Shown: positions 42,571-53,315 of the stretch, piece after piece
Layout: every line of letters starts with the position of its first letter
Numbering within the stretch: the first letter of the stretch is position 1
Assembly (NCBI RefSeq): GCF_003597395.2
Contig: NC_133773.1
Coordinates: forward strand, 143,768,909-143,832,908
Direction: 5' to 3'
Length of the DNA stretch: 64,000 bases
Source of the DNA: Chelonoidis abingdonii
Lineage: Eukaryota; Chordata; Testudines; Testudinidae
The notes under the pieces: generated by a model
Databases searched by the model: none
What the model saw: only the letters and a program-made list of their open reading frames with translations
Told to the model about the DNA's origin: nothing
Translations under genes and position numbers: made by a program

Positions 42571-43740
42571 ATGTCTTCCAGGGACAATACTGTTACCCCT
42601 TTTGATCTGTGTGGCAAGTCTATGTTAGGGGATCTGCAGCCGATCCAGCTGGGAGTACAATTGAGGATGGAGTTGGGTGTTTTCATTGATGCAATCCTAT
42701 TTACTTGCAAATCCAAGAAATGTACAGAGACCTTCTGCCGCAAACGCAGGAGGAACCAAAACCAAAAAGCAGATGATTTCTTTGCTCACAGCCCCAAGTC
42801 TCTTTAGCCAGCACCAGAAGCTACCTCTTGAGCTTCTCTGAGGGTCATACTTTGTGCTCATCTGTGCTCTGTCTACTTATCATAGTCTTTCTTGTTTCTG
42901 TTTCTTTTTCTCTCTCTCTGCCGCACACACACATGCGCCTGCTCAGATAACACACAGTCGAACTCTTTGCCCATGCCGTGCCAGTCTCCAGGTAGACTCC
43001 ATTATCCCCTGTTTTCGGCGGGTCTCCTTAACTCTCTCTTACAGCTATCTTAAAGAAAGGGCCCATCTGTCTCAACTAGTTTTAACCCAGCCCATGACAA
43101 TACTTCACCACCGGAGGTTTTGTGAGGATAAATCCATTAAGAGATCTACGAGGAGCTGAGGTATTATGAGGTGGGGGAGGCATGTGAGAGCAGAGAGAGA
43201 GATTTTAAAAGGCCCTTGTGTTCATGACACACTAATAAGCTGCCAGATGGACAGAAGCCTCTCTGACAGTGAATGGCTGGAATTAAGAAGATTTGCTCTT
43301 CGTCAGGCAACCCCCACATGAGTAGGCTGTGTCTCCAAGCCCTGCACACGTTGCATGTTATTTCAATATCTTGTAGCTTCTCATCCATCATTGTTAACGC
43401 CACATGAGCTCGTTTAAACTTATTACCCAGCGAAACGCTATAAATGTAACAAAGGGGGGAAACTGAGCTGTGCTTCGTGTTCTTTCAAACCACAGCGTCT
43501 TAAGTGGCAGAGTGTAACATCTTAGATGTCAGATCATTAGACCACATGGTTCAGATTAATCATTTGATTATAAAGAAAATATTACAGGCCCCTTGCCTGC
43601 CTCCAGACTGTGATTTAACACAGACTCTTGCAAATCCCAGCCGTTGGGATTTCCCCCCACCCCCTTCCTTCTCTAAAGAGTTTCAGAGCTAAAGGAAGCA
43701 AATATTTTTACCTTTCATTTTTTGATACAAAACTTGAGAT
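42571..43740. other. No recognised feature
   Basis: Mixed sequence, including a short (CA)n/CT-rich patch near 42908-42935. I see no repeat family or coding exon. Confidence 0.4.
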
Positions 43741-44200
43741 TATTATTAATTGTTTGATTTATGGTAACCTCTAGCAATACTTAGAAGGCCTAACTCAGAT
43801 CAGGGGCCTGTCGTGCCAGATCCTCTGTGTGCACTTAGTATGAGAAAATCCCCTGCCTTGAAGCATTTACAATCTAACCAGACAAGACAAAGGGAAGATT
43901 ATCTATCTCCCTTTTACAGAGGGGGAACTGAGGCACAGGGGGAGATGTTGGGGCCACTTTTGGAAAAGGTCTCTGCACTCACAATCCAGGTCAGATTTTC
44001 AAAAGCACTCAGCACTGTGAAAGTCTTGATTTAAATGTCATAATAAGAGCTCCTGAGCTTTTGGAGAATCTGAACCCCATCGCAGACACTGGGAGACTTG
44101 AAAGCCCAGCCCAAAATCACACAGGAAGTGGCAGAACCAGGAACGGAATTCATCTCTTGTCAGTTCTACTCTAGTGCCATAACCAAGACCATCTCCCTCT
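43741..44200 (+). mobile_element. Ancient SINE carrying a palindromic insert
   Basis: SINE blocks: 'atttatggtaacctctagc', 'gatcaggggcctgtcgtgcc', 'cccctgccttgaagcatt', 'gggggaactgaggcacagg' and, after a gap, 'aaaatcacacaggaagtggcag', 'cagttctactctagtgcc'. Between about 43985 and 44090, 'agattttcaaaagcactcagc' and neighbours belong to a hairpin repeat inserted in it. Confidence 0.6.
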
Positions 44201-44475
44201 GCCTCCTCATTTTAGATTAGAAAAATTCCTCAGTAGCAGTGCTAAAGCCAAAGCCACCTACTCAGTGGTCCCTGCTCAGTGAGGTTCCACGCCATCCTTA
44301 GAGATGGGGATGGGTGGGTGAGAATCATTCTTGTTGAAGATGGGTGGACTGAACACATCTGGACACCCTGAAAGCAGCAGATGGTGCTTTGCGAGTGGTT
44401 AGGTTGAGAAAAGAAGGGAGAGAAAGGTGGGGAAACAGGTGGGACTGGAAGATGACAGAGAGAAGAATGGGTGCC

Positions 44476-44597
44476 TAGGGTGACCAGGTGGCAAGTGTGA
44501 AAATTGGGATGGGGGTGGGGGGTAATAGAACCCTATATAAGAAAAAGACCCAAAAATCGGGACTGTCCCTATAAAATCGGGACATCTGGTCACCCTA
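44476..44597 (+). mobile_element. 120-bp hAT MITE, copy 3
   Basis: The ends are TAGGGTGACCAGGTGGCAAG and ATCTGGTCACCCTA, with flanks TGGGTGCC (44468-44475) and TGGGAGCC (44598-44605), 7 of 8. The interior matches copy 1 closely. Confidence 0.92.
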
Positions 44598-44640
44598 TGG
44601 GAGCCTGAAAAGAGGGAGAAGTGGAGCTATTGAAATAAGA

Positions 44641-44940
44641 GAGTGACCGGTTCCCCAGAATACAACACACAGTTCATCGACTTGTCCTGATTATCGCAAT
44701 AGTGCACCACGTGTACCGTCCCACCCAACAGCGGCTTCGGGGTACAGATTTGCACATTGGTTCCTTTCCGGTATGGTTCCAGCAACGCCACCTATCGGTA
44801 AATCCTTGTGTTGTACTTGATTTGATTGTGCTGCACCAGCATAATCATACCGAATAAAAAGGTAACCCTGTAGAAAACGCCACCAAACGGTCTACGAGTA
44901 TGAAATCCAATTACATGCCACCTAGAGTAATAACTCGATG
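44641..44940. other. Short CpG-undepleted segment of unknown origin
   Basis: By hand count this 300-bp segment holds 15 CpGs with 80 C and 60 G, an observed/expected near 0.94 at about 47% GC. Vertebrate bulk DNA of that GC is strongly CpG-depleted. The minus-strand frame from 45019 to about 44640 has a single stop (TAG, about 44789-44791) in some 127 codons and includes GGVFYRVTFLFGMIMLVQHN and, after the stop, GGTVHVVHYCDNQDKSMNC. I do not recognise the product. The + strand also has AATAAA at 44853-44858 and two 'aacgccacc' words, so a young LTR or other transposon piece is equally possible. Confidence 0.4.
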
Positions 44941-44955
44941 GTTTGACCTGCTCCC

Positions 44956-45640
44956 TTGTCAGCCTATCCCAGGGGTGGGGCTGGGGAGGTAGCACGGGAC
45001 AGCAGGCTTCGTGTTTCATGTCTATGGTTCGTCTCCCACATTCATAGACCTCCCATCCTATACTCCTCCCCCCCCCCCAATAACCAGGATGCCACCACAG
45101 AGAGCCGCTCTCTTGCTAACAGCAGCTCACGTGGGTGCTGGAGAAATGTGTTTGTGTTTGCTTTGACTTTTGCTCTGAGCTACCACAAATCCTCAGGGCT
45201 GGATTTCAACTCCAGAGGAGGCAGCCTGTCATCAAGGCCTTTCCTTTGTGGGAGGGGAAGCCTGTACTTAACTTCAGCAGGGGAGGACTCTTCTTTTCAT
45301 CATCCAATCTGGGGGCCCTGGCCTGTCTTTGGCCTCCCTGGCTCTCGGTTACATCTGGCTGTGTCTTTTCTTCCCCTCCCTCCGGGCTCAGGGTTCAGAC
45401 CGATGGAGAGAGAGCCTGTGCTTTTGCCTCCCACCTACCAAGGAAACCACAATATCTTGCTCTGCCTAATGGCTACGTATGGGAGCCTCCCTGGGATCAT
45501 AATGTCTGTCTGTCTGCCTCCTGCTGTGCTTGGCCCTGGAGCCAGGCATCTCAGTTACCCACAGGAGCAGCTTGTTTGTCTGTTTTGCATTACACCACAT
45601 TTCGTCTTTCTCAGTTAGTTTGTTTTTAAGTCACCTAGTG
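44956..45640. other. No gene; C-run and pyrimidine-rich sequence
   Basis: A run of ten or more C (about 45069-45079) follows 'ctcctcc'. Two overlapping + frames (220 and 164 codons) cross this moderately GC-rich stretch, but neither shows a domain, and two long overlapping frames in different phases argue for composition rather than coding. Confidence 0.45.
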
Positions 45641-45641
45641 A

Positions 45642-47378
45642 CTCATAGACTTTAAGGCCAGAAGGGACCATCATGATCATCTACTCTGACCTCCGCACAA
45701 CGCAGGCTGCAGAACCTCGCCCACCCACTCCTGTCACAGACCCCTAACCTCAGACTGAGTGACTGACGTCCTCAAATCATGATTTATAGACTTCAAGTTA
45801 CAGAGAATCCACCATTTACACTAGTGTAAACCTGCTGCAGAGGAAGGTGAAAAACCCCAGGGTCAGTGCCGATCTGACTCAGGGGGAAATTCCTTCCCAA
45901 CTCTAAATATTTCAATCAGACCCAGAGCACGTGGGCAAGATCTACCAGCCAGACCCCTGGGAAAGAATCCTCTGTAGTAACTCAGAGCCCTGCCCATCCA
46001 GTGCCCCATCACCGGCCACTGGGGATATCCGCCGCTAGCAGTTGCAGATCAGCTACATGCCCTTTTAGGTAGTCTCATCGTACCATCTCCTCCATAAACA
46101 TATCTAGCTCAGCCTTGAAGCCAGTTAGGCTGTTCCAGAATTTCACTCCTCTGATGGTTAGAAACCTTCGTCTAATTTCAAGCCCACACTTGTTGATGGC
46201 CAGTTTATAGCCACTTGTTCTTGCATCCACACTGACACTTAACTTAACTAACTCCTCTCCATCCCTGGTGTTTATCCCTGGGATGCATTTCTGAGAGCAA
46301 TCATATCTCCCCTCAGCCTGCATCTGGTTAGGCTAAACTAGCCAAGCTCCTTAAGTCTACTCTCATAAGGGAGGTTTTCCATTCCTCTGATCATCCTAGT
46401 AGCCCTTCTCTGCACCCGCTGCAGTTTGAGTTTATCCTTCTGAAACATGGGAGACCAGAACTGCATCCAGGATTCCAGATGAGATCTCACCGGTGCTGTG
46501 TATAACGGTACTAACACTTCCCTGTCTCTACTGGAAATACCTCACCTGATGAATCCTTGGATTGCATTGGCCTTTTTCATGGCCGCATCACATTGATGGT
46601 TCACATTCATCCTCTGATCAATCCGTGCATCCAGGACTTTCTCCTCCTTTGTTGCTTCCATTGGATGAGTCCCCAGTTTATTGCAAAAAATCATGTTGTT
46701 AGTCACTAAGCGCAGGACCTTGCACTTTGCACTATTAAATTTCATCCCATTTCTATTACTCCAGTTTTCAAGGTCATCCAGATCTTCTTGTATGACATTC
46801 TGGTCCTCCTCCATGCTGGCAATATCTCCCAACTTTGTGTCATCCACAATTTTTATTAGCACTCTCCCACTTTTTGTGCCAAAGTCATTAATAAAAATGA
46901 TAAACCAGGTTGGTCCCAAGACCGATCCCTGAGGAACTCCACTAGTAACCTCCCTCCAGCCTGACAGTTCACCCTTCAGTATGACCCGTTGTTGTCTCCC
47001 CTTTAACCAGTCCCTTATCCACCTTTCAATTCTCATATTAATCCCCATCTTCTCCAATTAAACTAATCATTTCCCAAGTGGAACCGTATCAAATGCCCTT
47101 ACTGGAATCCAGGTAGATTAGATCTACTGCATTTCCTTTGTTTAAAAAATCTTCTCAAAGAAAGAGGTCAGATTGGTCTGGCACAATCTACCTTTTGTAA
47201 AAACCATGTTGTATTTTATCCCAATTACTGTTTACTTCTTAACTACTTCCTCTTTCCAAATTTGTTCCAAGACCTCGCATACAATTGAGGTCAAACTAAG
47301 AGTCCTGTAGTTTACTGGATCATTTATTTTCCCCTTTCTTAAAAATAGGTACTACATTAGCAATTCTCCAGTCATAGG
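45642..47378 (-). mobile_element. CR1 LINE with reverse transcriptase remnants (outer layer of a nest)
   Basis: Starting with the reverse tail 'actcatagactttaaggcc' at about 45646, the element runs through a 3' UTR (to about 46075), the ORF2 C-terminus (46075-46323) and the RT region (46542-47057). It continues into the RT N-terminal side up to 47378. There a hAT element interrupts; CR1 sequence resumes at 48225-48300. Together these make the longest CR1 copy in the window. Confidence 0.88.
46542..47057 (-). pseudogene. CR1 ORF2 reverse transcriptase fragment
   Basis: The open frame of 171 codons covers the central RT palm. Residues 39-49 read SGVPQGSVLGP, a hallmark of non-LTR RTs, and IFIND follows at 54-58. 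The catalytic box is IVDDTKLGD at 70-78, where (F/Y)ADD is usual, so Ala has changed to Val while both Asp remain. Next come DDLENWSNRNGMKFNSAKC (93-111) and DQRMNVNHQCDAAMKKANA. The frame then breaks before the C-terminal piece at 46075-46323 (LAINKCGLEIRRRFLTIRGV, FWNSL). It lacks the endonuclease and is not functional. Confidence 0.88.
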
Positions 47379-48216
47379 TAGGGCCCTATCAAATTCACAG
47401 CCGTGAAAAATGCATCATGGACTGTGAAATCTGGTCTCTGCATGTGAAATCTGGTCTTTTATGTGCTTTTACCCTGTATATAGAGAGATTCACAGGGGAG
47501 ACCAGCATTTCTCAAATTAGGAGTCCTGATCTATAAGGGGGGGAGAGATAGCTCAGTTGTTTGAGCATTGGTTTGCTAAACCCAGGGTTGTGAGTTCAGC
47601 CCTTGAGGGGCCACTTAGGGGTCTAGGGCAGAAATCAGTACTTGGTCCTGCTAGTGAAGGCAGGGGGCTGGACTCACTGACCTTCCAAAGTCCCTTCCAG
47701 TTCTAGGAGATAGGTATATCTCTTATTATAAAAGGGGGGTACAGTATTGCCATTCATACTTCTCCACTGCCATCAGAGCTGGGTGGCCAGAGGGCAGCAG
47801 CTGTTGGCCAGGTACCCAGCTCTGAAGGCAGCACCCTGCCAGTAGCAGTACAGAAGTATAAGTGGCAATTTCATACCATCCCACCCTCACTTCTGCCCTT
47901 CAATTGGCAGCAGCTCTGCCTTCAGAGCTGGGATTCTGGCTAGCCGCCACCGCTCTCCAGCCACCTAGTTCTGAAGGCAGCGCTGCCATCAGCAGCAGCA
48001 CAGAAGTAAGGGTAGCGGTACCACAACCCCCCACTACAAAACCTTGCGACTCCCCTCTGCTCCCCCCTCCCCAACTCCTTTTTGGGTCAGGACCCCTACA
48101 ATTACAACACTGTGAAATTTCAGATTTAAATAGCTGAAATCATGAAATTTACAATTTTTAAAATCCTATGACCTTGAAATTGACCAAAAATGGACCATGA
48201 ATTTTGTAGGTCCCTA
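47379..48216. mobile_element. Non-autonomous hAT element nested in CR1, itself holding a SINE
   Basis: The left end is TAGGGCCCTATCAAATTCAC and the right end, on the other strand, TAGGGACCTACAAAATTCA. Flanks are GTCATAGG (47371-47378) and GTCATGGG (48217-48224), 7 of 8, hence hAT. The interior has two inverted 'cagctctgaaggcagc'/'ccttcagagctggg' modules and no transposase. A tRNA-derived SINE at 47543-47726 splits it. Confidence 0.9.
47543..47726 (+). mobile_element. tRNA-derived SINE of the cryptodiran turtle type
   Basis: The head reads AGAGATAGCTCAGTTGTTTG with an A box (TAGCTCAGTTG), and 36 bases later a B box GGTTGTGAGTTCAGCCC. The body continues 'gaggggccacttaggggtc', 'cttggtcctgctagtgaagg' and a CR1-like tail 'cagggggctggactc...cccttccagttctagg'. 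A tail like that of the partner LINE is how such SINEs borrow CR1 machinery. The flanks share a TATAAGGGGGG/TATAAAAGGGGGG word, a likely target duplication. Confidence 0.88.
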
Positions 48217-48224
48217 GTCATGGG

Positions 48225-48300
48225 GTAGGACCGCCAAGTTTACAGATTCATTAAAAATCCTTGCTATTGGGATTGCAATTTTATGTACCGCTTACTTTCA
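48225..48300 (-). mobile_element. Continuation of the CR1 interrupted at 47378
   Basis: After the hAT's right flank the words 'ccaagtttacagattcattaaaaatccttgc' and 'gggattgcaattttatg' are the next part of CR1 ORF2 in reverse. They follow directly on 'acattagcaattctccagtcat' before 47379. Confidence 0.8.
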
Positions 48301-48770
48301 TATTTTGTTTTCATTTTCTGCTTTGGAGAGTCTGTGTTACATTGCACCCCTGGCACGAGGAGCTCTCTCTTCAATTCCCTACTCAATGTTGTCCTTTCTC
48401 AGTGTCAGTTGCATCTTTAGAGGAACTGTGTCGATTCTTCTAGCAAACGGGGCATGTTCTAAGGATCTTAGGAGACTTCTGCAACGTTCAGCCCGCCAGA
48501 CTTGTCTTAAAACCACAAACTTCCAAGCAATTACTCCGTGTATGTTGATGGATTTATGTTGATCAGTCAAGAATCACAGTTCAATTGCAAAGAAGAGCAC
48601 TGAGCAAACGAATCAGAAATGCCAGTGTTTTCCAGTAGGCTCTCATTGTCCCTGAGAAGCTCGGGACAAGCGGTCTGTCACTGGCAATAGTAAATATATA
48701 ACAAAGCTGTTCTTCCATTACAGGGGATCCGCTGTATGTATGCTTTGTACAACCGTCGTTGTGCAGGGCT
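48301..48770. other. No recognised feature
   Basis: I see no repeat family or exon here. Confidence 0.4.
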
Positions 48771-49193
48771 GCTTTCACCGAGGTCGAGGAAGTCACGGAT
48801 TCCATGACATTCTGGGACTTCTGCAGTGACAGATGTGGCTGACCCCAGGGCCACCCCAGCAGCTGGGGCAGCCCGGAGACAGCTGCACTGGCCACTCCTC
48901 GAGCAGCCCCGGGCAGCTGGTCCCATGAGCTGCCCCAGAACAGCAGTTGGGGAGCAGCAACACCAAGGTCCCGGGCCGCCCCATAGCCGGAGCAGTGGCA
49001 GTGTGCCAGAGCCCTACACCGAGAGCAGCAGTAGCATCACCAGAGCGTCCCCCTTCCCCCCAGCACCTACCATGTAGTCAGGGGTATTTACAGTACAAGT
49101 CGTGGACAGAACACAAGACGCGACTTTTTGTTTAGTGTCCGTGACCAGTCCATGACTTTTACTAAACAGACCTATGACTAAATCGTAGCCTTA
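48771..49193. mobile_element. GC-rich DNA-transposon relic, one end lost
   Basis: The left part has the inverted words 'gaagtcacggattccatgac', and the right part mirrors it with 'gtccgtgaccagtccatgac' and 'cctatgactaaatcgtagcctta'. The right terminus TAAGGCTACGATTTAGTCAT (other strand) is typical of a non-autonomous TIR family, but the matching left terminus is missing. The GC-rich frames inside are not genes. Confidence 0.55.
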
Positions 49194-50136
49194 ATTTCAG
49201 CGTAAGCCCATGATTACAATGCAGTGTCCACACACCTTGCCAGGAATAGGGAGGTGAAGTTGCTATACGAGGTCCATTTACTCCATTCTATACCTGCTAC
49301 TTCTGATTCAGACAACAAGAAAACACCGTGGGCTAAAGTCTCCTCAACATGGCTGAAGGCAGGGGCAGCAAATGTGACTTTAAGACACTTCCCTGCATCT
49401 CTCCCTCCAGTCCTGGAGAGGACTGAGCAACGAAGCAGCCCCTGGCTCATATAAGAGTAGTTTTTAGTGCTGATCTAACTTATGCTGGCTTTTAATGGCC
49501 CCAACTAGCCATTTTTGCTGGTGTGGATGATAGGAGTACTGTATGCTCCACCTCCATGGCTGTTAGTCCTTTACATGTCCCCACCCTGCCCTTTGTGACT
49601 GGCGAACTAGGAGGAGGTGTAGGGCTGGCTACGTTGTCTTTAGACTAGTCAAGGTTTCCCCCATTCGTGCTTTTCCCATTTAGGGAAGTTTACAGTCCCT
49701 TTGCCCTACTCCAGCCACATAACCTCAGCATGTGCCAGGAATCGGCCCACTGTATCCAGCCAATTGCATAAGGCAATCTGGGCCGGGGAAGTAGCTAGGA
49801 GGAACTGTCTTGTGACTGCTACGGGCCATCAGCATGTGCCCTGAGCCAGGAGGTTTTACTAGCCACATCTTACCTTGCAGAGCTGCAAATGTCAATATTA
49901 ATGCTCTTGTTGTTATCCAGCCCTGTTTAAAGCCCAACCTCTTGTACTCAGCTCAATCCCCTCCTGCTGCAGTGAGTTTCACAGATCAGCTATAGCTCCT
50001 TTGTGTTTTGTAATTGTGTGGGCTTCTTCTAGTAACAAATGCACCAGGTACTGTGTCAACGGGGGTCATGGCACAGTGAGTTATGACTCAATCCATTTGC
50101 AACAGGACATGCTTCTGACAAGGACAGGAGGCGTGG
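49194..50136. other. No recognised feature
   Basis: Unique-looking sequence of moderate GC. No exon or repeat family that I can defend. Confidence 0.4.
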
Positions 50137-50144
50137 CCCACAGG

Positions 50145-50267
50145 CAGGGTGACCAGACAGCAAATGTGAAAAATCGAGATGGAGGTGGGGGGTAATAGGA
50201 ATCTATATAAGAAAAAATCCCAAAAATCAGGACTGTCCCTATAAAATCGGGACATCTGGTCACCCTA
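50145..50267 (+). mobile_element. 120-bp hAT MITE, copy 4
   Basis: The ends are CAGGGTGACCAGACAGC and ATCTGGTCACCCTA, with identical 8-bp flanks CCCACAGG (50137-50144 and 50268-50275). The left end begins CA where the other copies begin TA. Confidence 0.93.
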
Positions 50268-50275
50268 CCCACAGG

Positions 50276-50770
50276 GGAGGGACACTGTTCCATTTCCTGT
50301 GGATAAAACCACCACCTAGTTCCAGTAAAGTGTGTGCTGCTTCCTATGCTAGTGGCAGGGCCTCTTAGAGGATAACACCCTACTACTGCTACTAGCTAAT
50401 GGAGTTACACCTTTACCTCAAGAAGAAGCAATTTGTGTTCTGGTGACAGAAGGTCCAGGGTTCAGATCTTCCTGATGACCTGTGGTGAGGGCAGGTACAA
50501 ACATTGGTCCCTGAATAGAGATTTTTGAACTCAGCTGCTTGGGATAAGTTTCCACTTGCAGAGGAAGTTTGCGTATGAGTCATGTCTCCATCTAGTGGCT
50601 AGTTCATGTAGTTTAACAGCCTACTAAATTCTGCCAAACAATGGAGTTGCCGTTTAGCTCCCCAGGTGAGGTATGTACATGAGCCCTGAGGGGCCCAGAA
50701 TCAAATCCTGAAGATGATCCATGGTAAGGACTGTTGCCCCAGCATTTTAAACTGCAGAGAGGCCTAAGTT
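50276..50770 (+). repeat. Two related tRNA-like SINE pieces in tandem (tentative)
   Basis: 'aggtccagggttcagatcttcctgatgacc' (about 50451-50480) and 'gggcccagaatcaaatcctgaagatgatcc' (about 50691-50720) are similar and each contains a B-box-like word. The heads are not clear. They may be two copies of one old SINE. Confidence 0.35.
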
Positions 50771-51514
50771 GCAGAGTTCAAGCCTGCATGCACATTTCAG
50801 TATATTGACCTGGGGTTTGGGTTCATCATAGGATAGAGACAAGGGTCAGCTATGAAGTTAGATCCACCCTGGAATTTTGGTGAAGTTTTTGGGGAGCTCA
50901 GACCCAGAGTGAGGTGAACCTCAAGACGCTCTAAAGTTTGGATTGGACCATCTGAACCATCCAAGACTAGCAATGGCAGCTGCCCAACATTCTACTCTTC
51001 CAGAGGCTCTGACAGCCGGCCCCCATTCTTTCCCCCACACACGCCCAGCTGTCCGAACTATTCACAGCAAATCATTTTTTGGCTGAATCCAAGTCCAGCT
51101 GAGGCGCTTCAAAGGCAGGCAGGCGGCAGCCAGGGGAGTGGTGTAAGCATCATGGTTCCCAAAGGGGTTGGGAACCCCATCAAATAGAGAGGGAGTTGAA
51201 AAAGGTCCTGCAAATGGGACTTAATATATAGTCATCTCCTATAAGAGATCAAGGTATGACTCTGTCTGAAACGAAGGCAATCTGCTGGATGGGCTTAGGA
51301 AATTCACAGAGGTAAGCCAGCCAGTCTCTAGATGCCATGAGAACAGCCTTTCCTGGCATATATTTCAGTGCTCCTGCCAGAACTGGGAAGCATAGAGACG
51401 TGACAAATAATGGGGGAAAGAGGCAAAAGTTAACTGAACTTCTTTGACCCTCCAGAGCAGTGAGCTTCAGAAGGATCCAGTTTAGGCTAAAGTCTCAGAT
51501 CGGATCTGTCTCCA
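50771..51514. other. No recognised feature
   Basis: No repeat or gene that I can name. Confidence 0.4.
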
Positions 51515-51610
51515 ATCCCCGCCGCCAGTCTGTATCCGACGCCGACGCCAAGGGGCGACGTGCAGACAGTGCAGAATACCAGCGCCTCGCAGAACAGTGA
51601 ATACGACTCT
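51515..51610. promoter_or_regulatory. Compact CpG cluster
   Basis: Within about 95 bases there are at least eleven CpGs, in words such as CCCCGCCGCC, TCCGACGCCGACGCC and GGGGCGACGTG. Flanks are ordinary. It is followed by pyrimidine-rich and then AT-rich unique sequence (about 51650-51960). A tiny CpG island, an exon, or a young GC-rich transposon piece are all possible; I see no termini, frame or TATA box to choose between them. Confidence 0.3.
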
Positions 51611-52489
51611 CTTCTTTTATGAAGGTGGTTTTTGCTGAGAGCCAACTCCCAACCGCAGGTTTAAGCCATTGGGAGCCTTTTCTTTTTTCTCCATTTAACG
51701 TTCCTCTAGGATCTACACATCAGCGGGCCCAATTACATTGACATTGCCTCTGCTACCCAAACCACAGCCTAATTTGACGTGTCAGCATGCCCCACAATGG
51801 TGCATCCTGCTGATGGAATAATTTAAAAACAGAAATGTTCTGCTGCAAAGTCCTTTTTAATCAAATAAAAATGTAGGGAATAAATCTGGGTTAAAATGTC
51901 AACGGTGCCCAGAGTCTGTCATGTCACATCACGTCTGTCTGTCTGTTTAATCACCATAGTACCTCACTCTTGAGAACTTCCATGGTTTCCATCTCATTGT
52001 GCCCAGCTCAAGCCAGGATCCCCGAGGTCTAAGGTTCCTTCATTCTCAACAGGCCCCATGAACCTTCCCACCTTGCTACTGGGAAGGCCAGCACAGTTCA
52101 AGGGACTAGCCTTCAGGAAACTAACTCACAAGCACGCAGCCATCTCCCCTTATCACCCATGACCCCTAACTGGTTATGTCTGCCACATACCTAACCATCA
52201 CTGAGCAAATGGGAGGTGAGACAGAGTGGTTCCATAGCCCAGACCTTGTGCTCCTCAGTATGTCTATCAAGGTGCCTGGTTTACTTTCTAATTTTTTTGT
52301 CCACGGCTCCGAGATTTAATGTCTGTATGGGTTCTGGGGGAATCTGAGACCCCGTTCCATTTGCTAAAAGCTAATCTTTTTGCAAGCAGTTCTTTCTCCC
52401 CCAATGTAACTCGATTTCTCCTTAAGCTGACAGACTGGAGACTGCTGCCCTCCAATTATAGCATTAGTACTTTGCATTTCTCCAGAATC
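51611..52489. other. No gene; AT-rich unique stretch
   Basis: About 51760-51960 holds AT-rich words such as 'ggaataatttaaaaacag' and 'ctttttaatcaaataaaaatg' with no repeat match, of the kind found in conserved non-coding DNA. The rest is unremarkable. Confidence 0.35.
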
Positions 52490-52690
52490 TTTCCCTTGTC
52501 CCCAAGAATTCCCCAGAACTTCAGCCTGACACAGCCCTGCAAGAGAGGGAAGTATCATACCCACTATACTGGTGGCGAAACTGAAGCACAGAGCAGTGAC
52601 GTGACTCATCCGAGAGCCCATAGTGAGTTCCTGACCGTAGCAGCAACATAACCCAGAGTGCCTGACTCCCATTCTTGTGTTAACCACAGA
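52490..52690 (+). mobile_element. Ancient SINE fragment
   Basis: The blocks 'cctgcaagagagggaagtatc', 'actggtggcgaaactgaagcacag', 'gtgacgtgactcatc' and 'agtgcctgactcccattcttg' keep the order of the dispersed SINE. Confidence 0.6.
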
Positions 52691-53079
52691 ACAAGCTGAA
52701 GTGTAAGATGCCCCGCCAATGCCCAGCTGAACCCTGACTATTCTAACCATCGAGTCCTCGGTACTAATATGACCAAACTATCTTCGCGCCTTGTCCAGGC
52801 CCTAGTTCATGTATTTGTCTCACCCTACCCCTGTGCAGTAGGGAAGTGCTAGTATCCCTGTTGTGGAGATGTAAAAGTGAGCACAGACAGATGAAATGAC
52901 TGGCCCACGGGCTCACAGGAAGTCTACAGCAGAACAAGGACCTGAAGAACCTATTCTGCTCTGTAATATTCCAACGCATTCTGAAAGGGGCTGTGATTGC
53001 TCTCCATAAATACACTGGGGGCGGGGGCTAACGCCGGGGAGGGAGACGAGTGATGGTAAAGGACAGTTTTTGCACAAGA
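52691..53079. other. Second eroded SINE fragment, otherwise nothing
   Basis: About 52815-52950 repeats the SINE order ('gtgcagtagggaagtgctag', 'atgactggcccacgggctcac', 'ctacagcagaacaaggacc') in a much-worn form. No gene. Confidence 0.45.
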
Positions 53080-53315
53080 AAAAATGGGAATAAACTGGCC
53101 AGGAATAAATTTAGGCTGGAAGAAGGTTTCTACCCATTAGAGGAGGGAGGTTCTGGGACCTTCCAAATGGGAGGAGTGGGGACCACCAACCTAATGAGTG
53201 TCAAAGTGGAGCAGGATAGATTTATGAAGGGAGCTAGATGACAGGATTGCCTTTGCTAGCAGGGGCCTGGACTTCATAACCCAGGAGGTCCCGTCCAGTG
53301 CTAGCTGAGTTCTTA
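53080..53315 (+). mobile_element. CR1-like LINE, C-terminus and 3' end
   Basis: 'aataaatttaggctggaagaagg' corresponds to the ORF2 end and 'gcaggggcctggacttcataac'/'aggaggtcccgtccagtgc' to the 3' UTR. Diverged and without a clear tail. Confidence 0.6.

Noticed and set aside
44956..45629. Two long + strand frames of 220 and 164 codons
   Set aside because: They overlap in different phases, show no domain or signal, and lie in moderately GC-rich, pyrimidine-rich sequence where stops are scarce.
47543..47726. A tRNA gene (good A and B boxes)
   Set aside because: The acceptor and anticodon arms do not pair as a tRNA and the sequence continues into a CR1-like tail, so it is a SINE.
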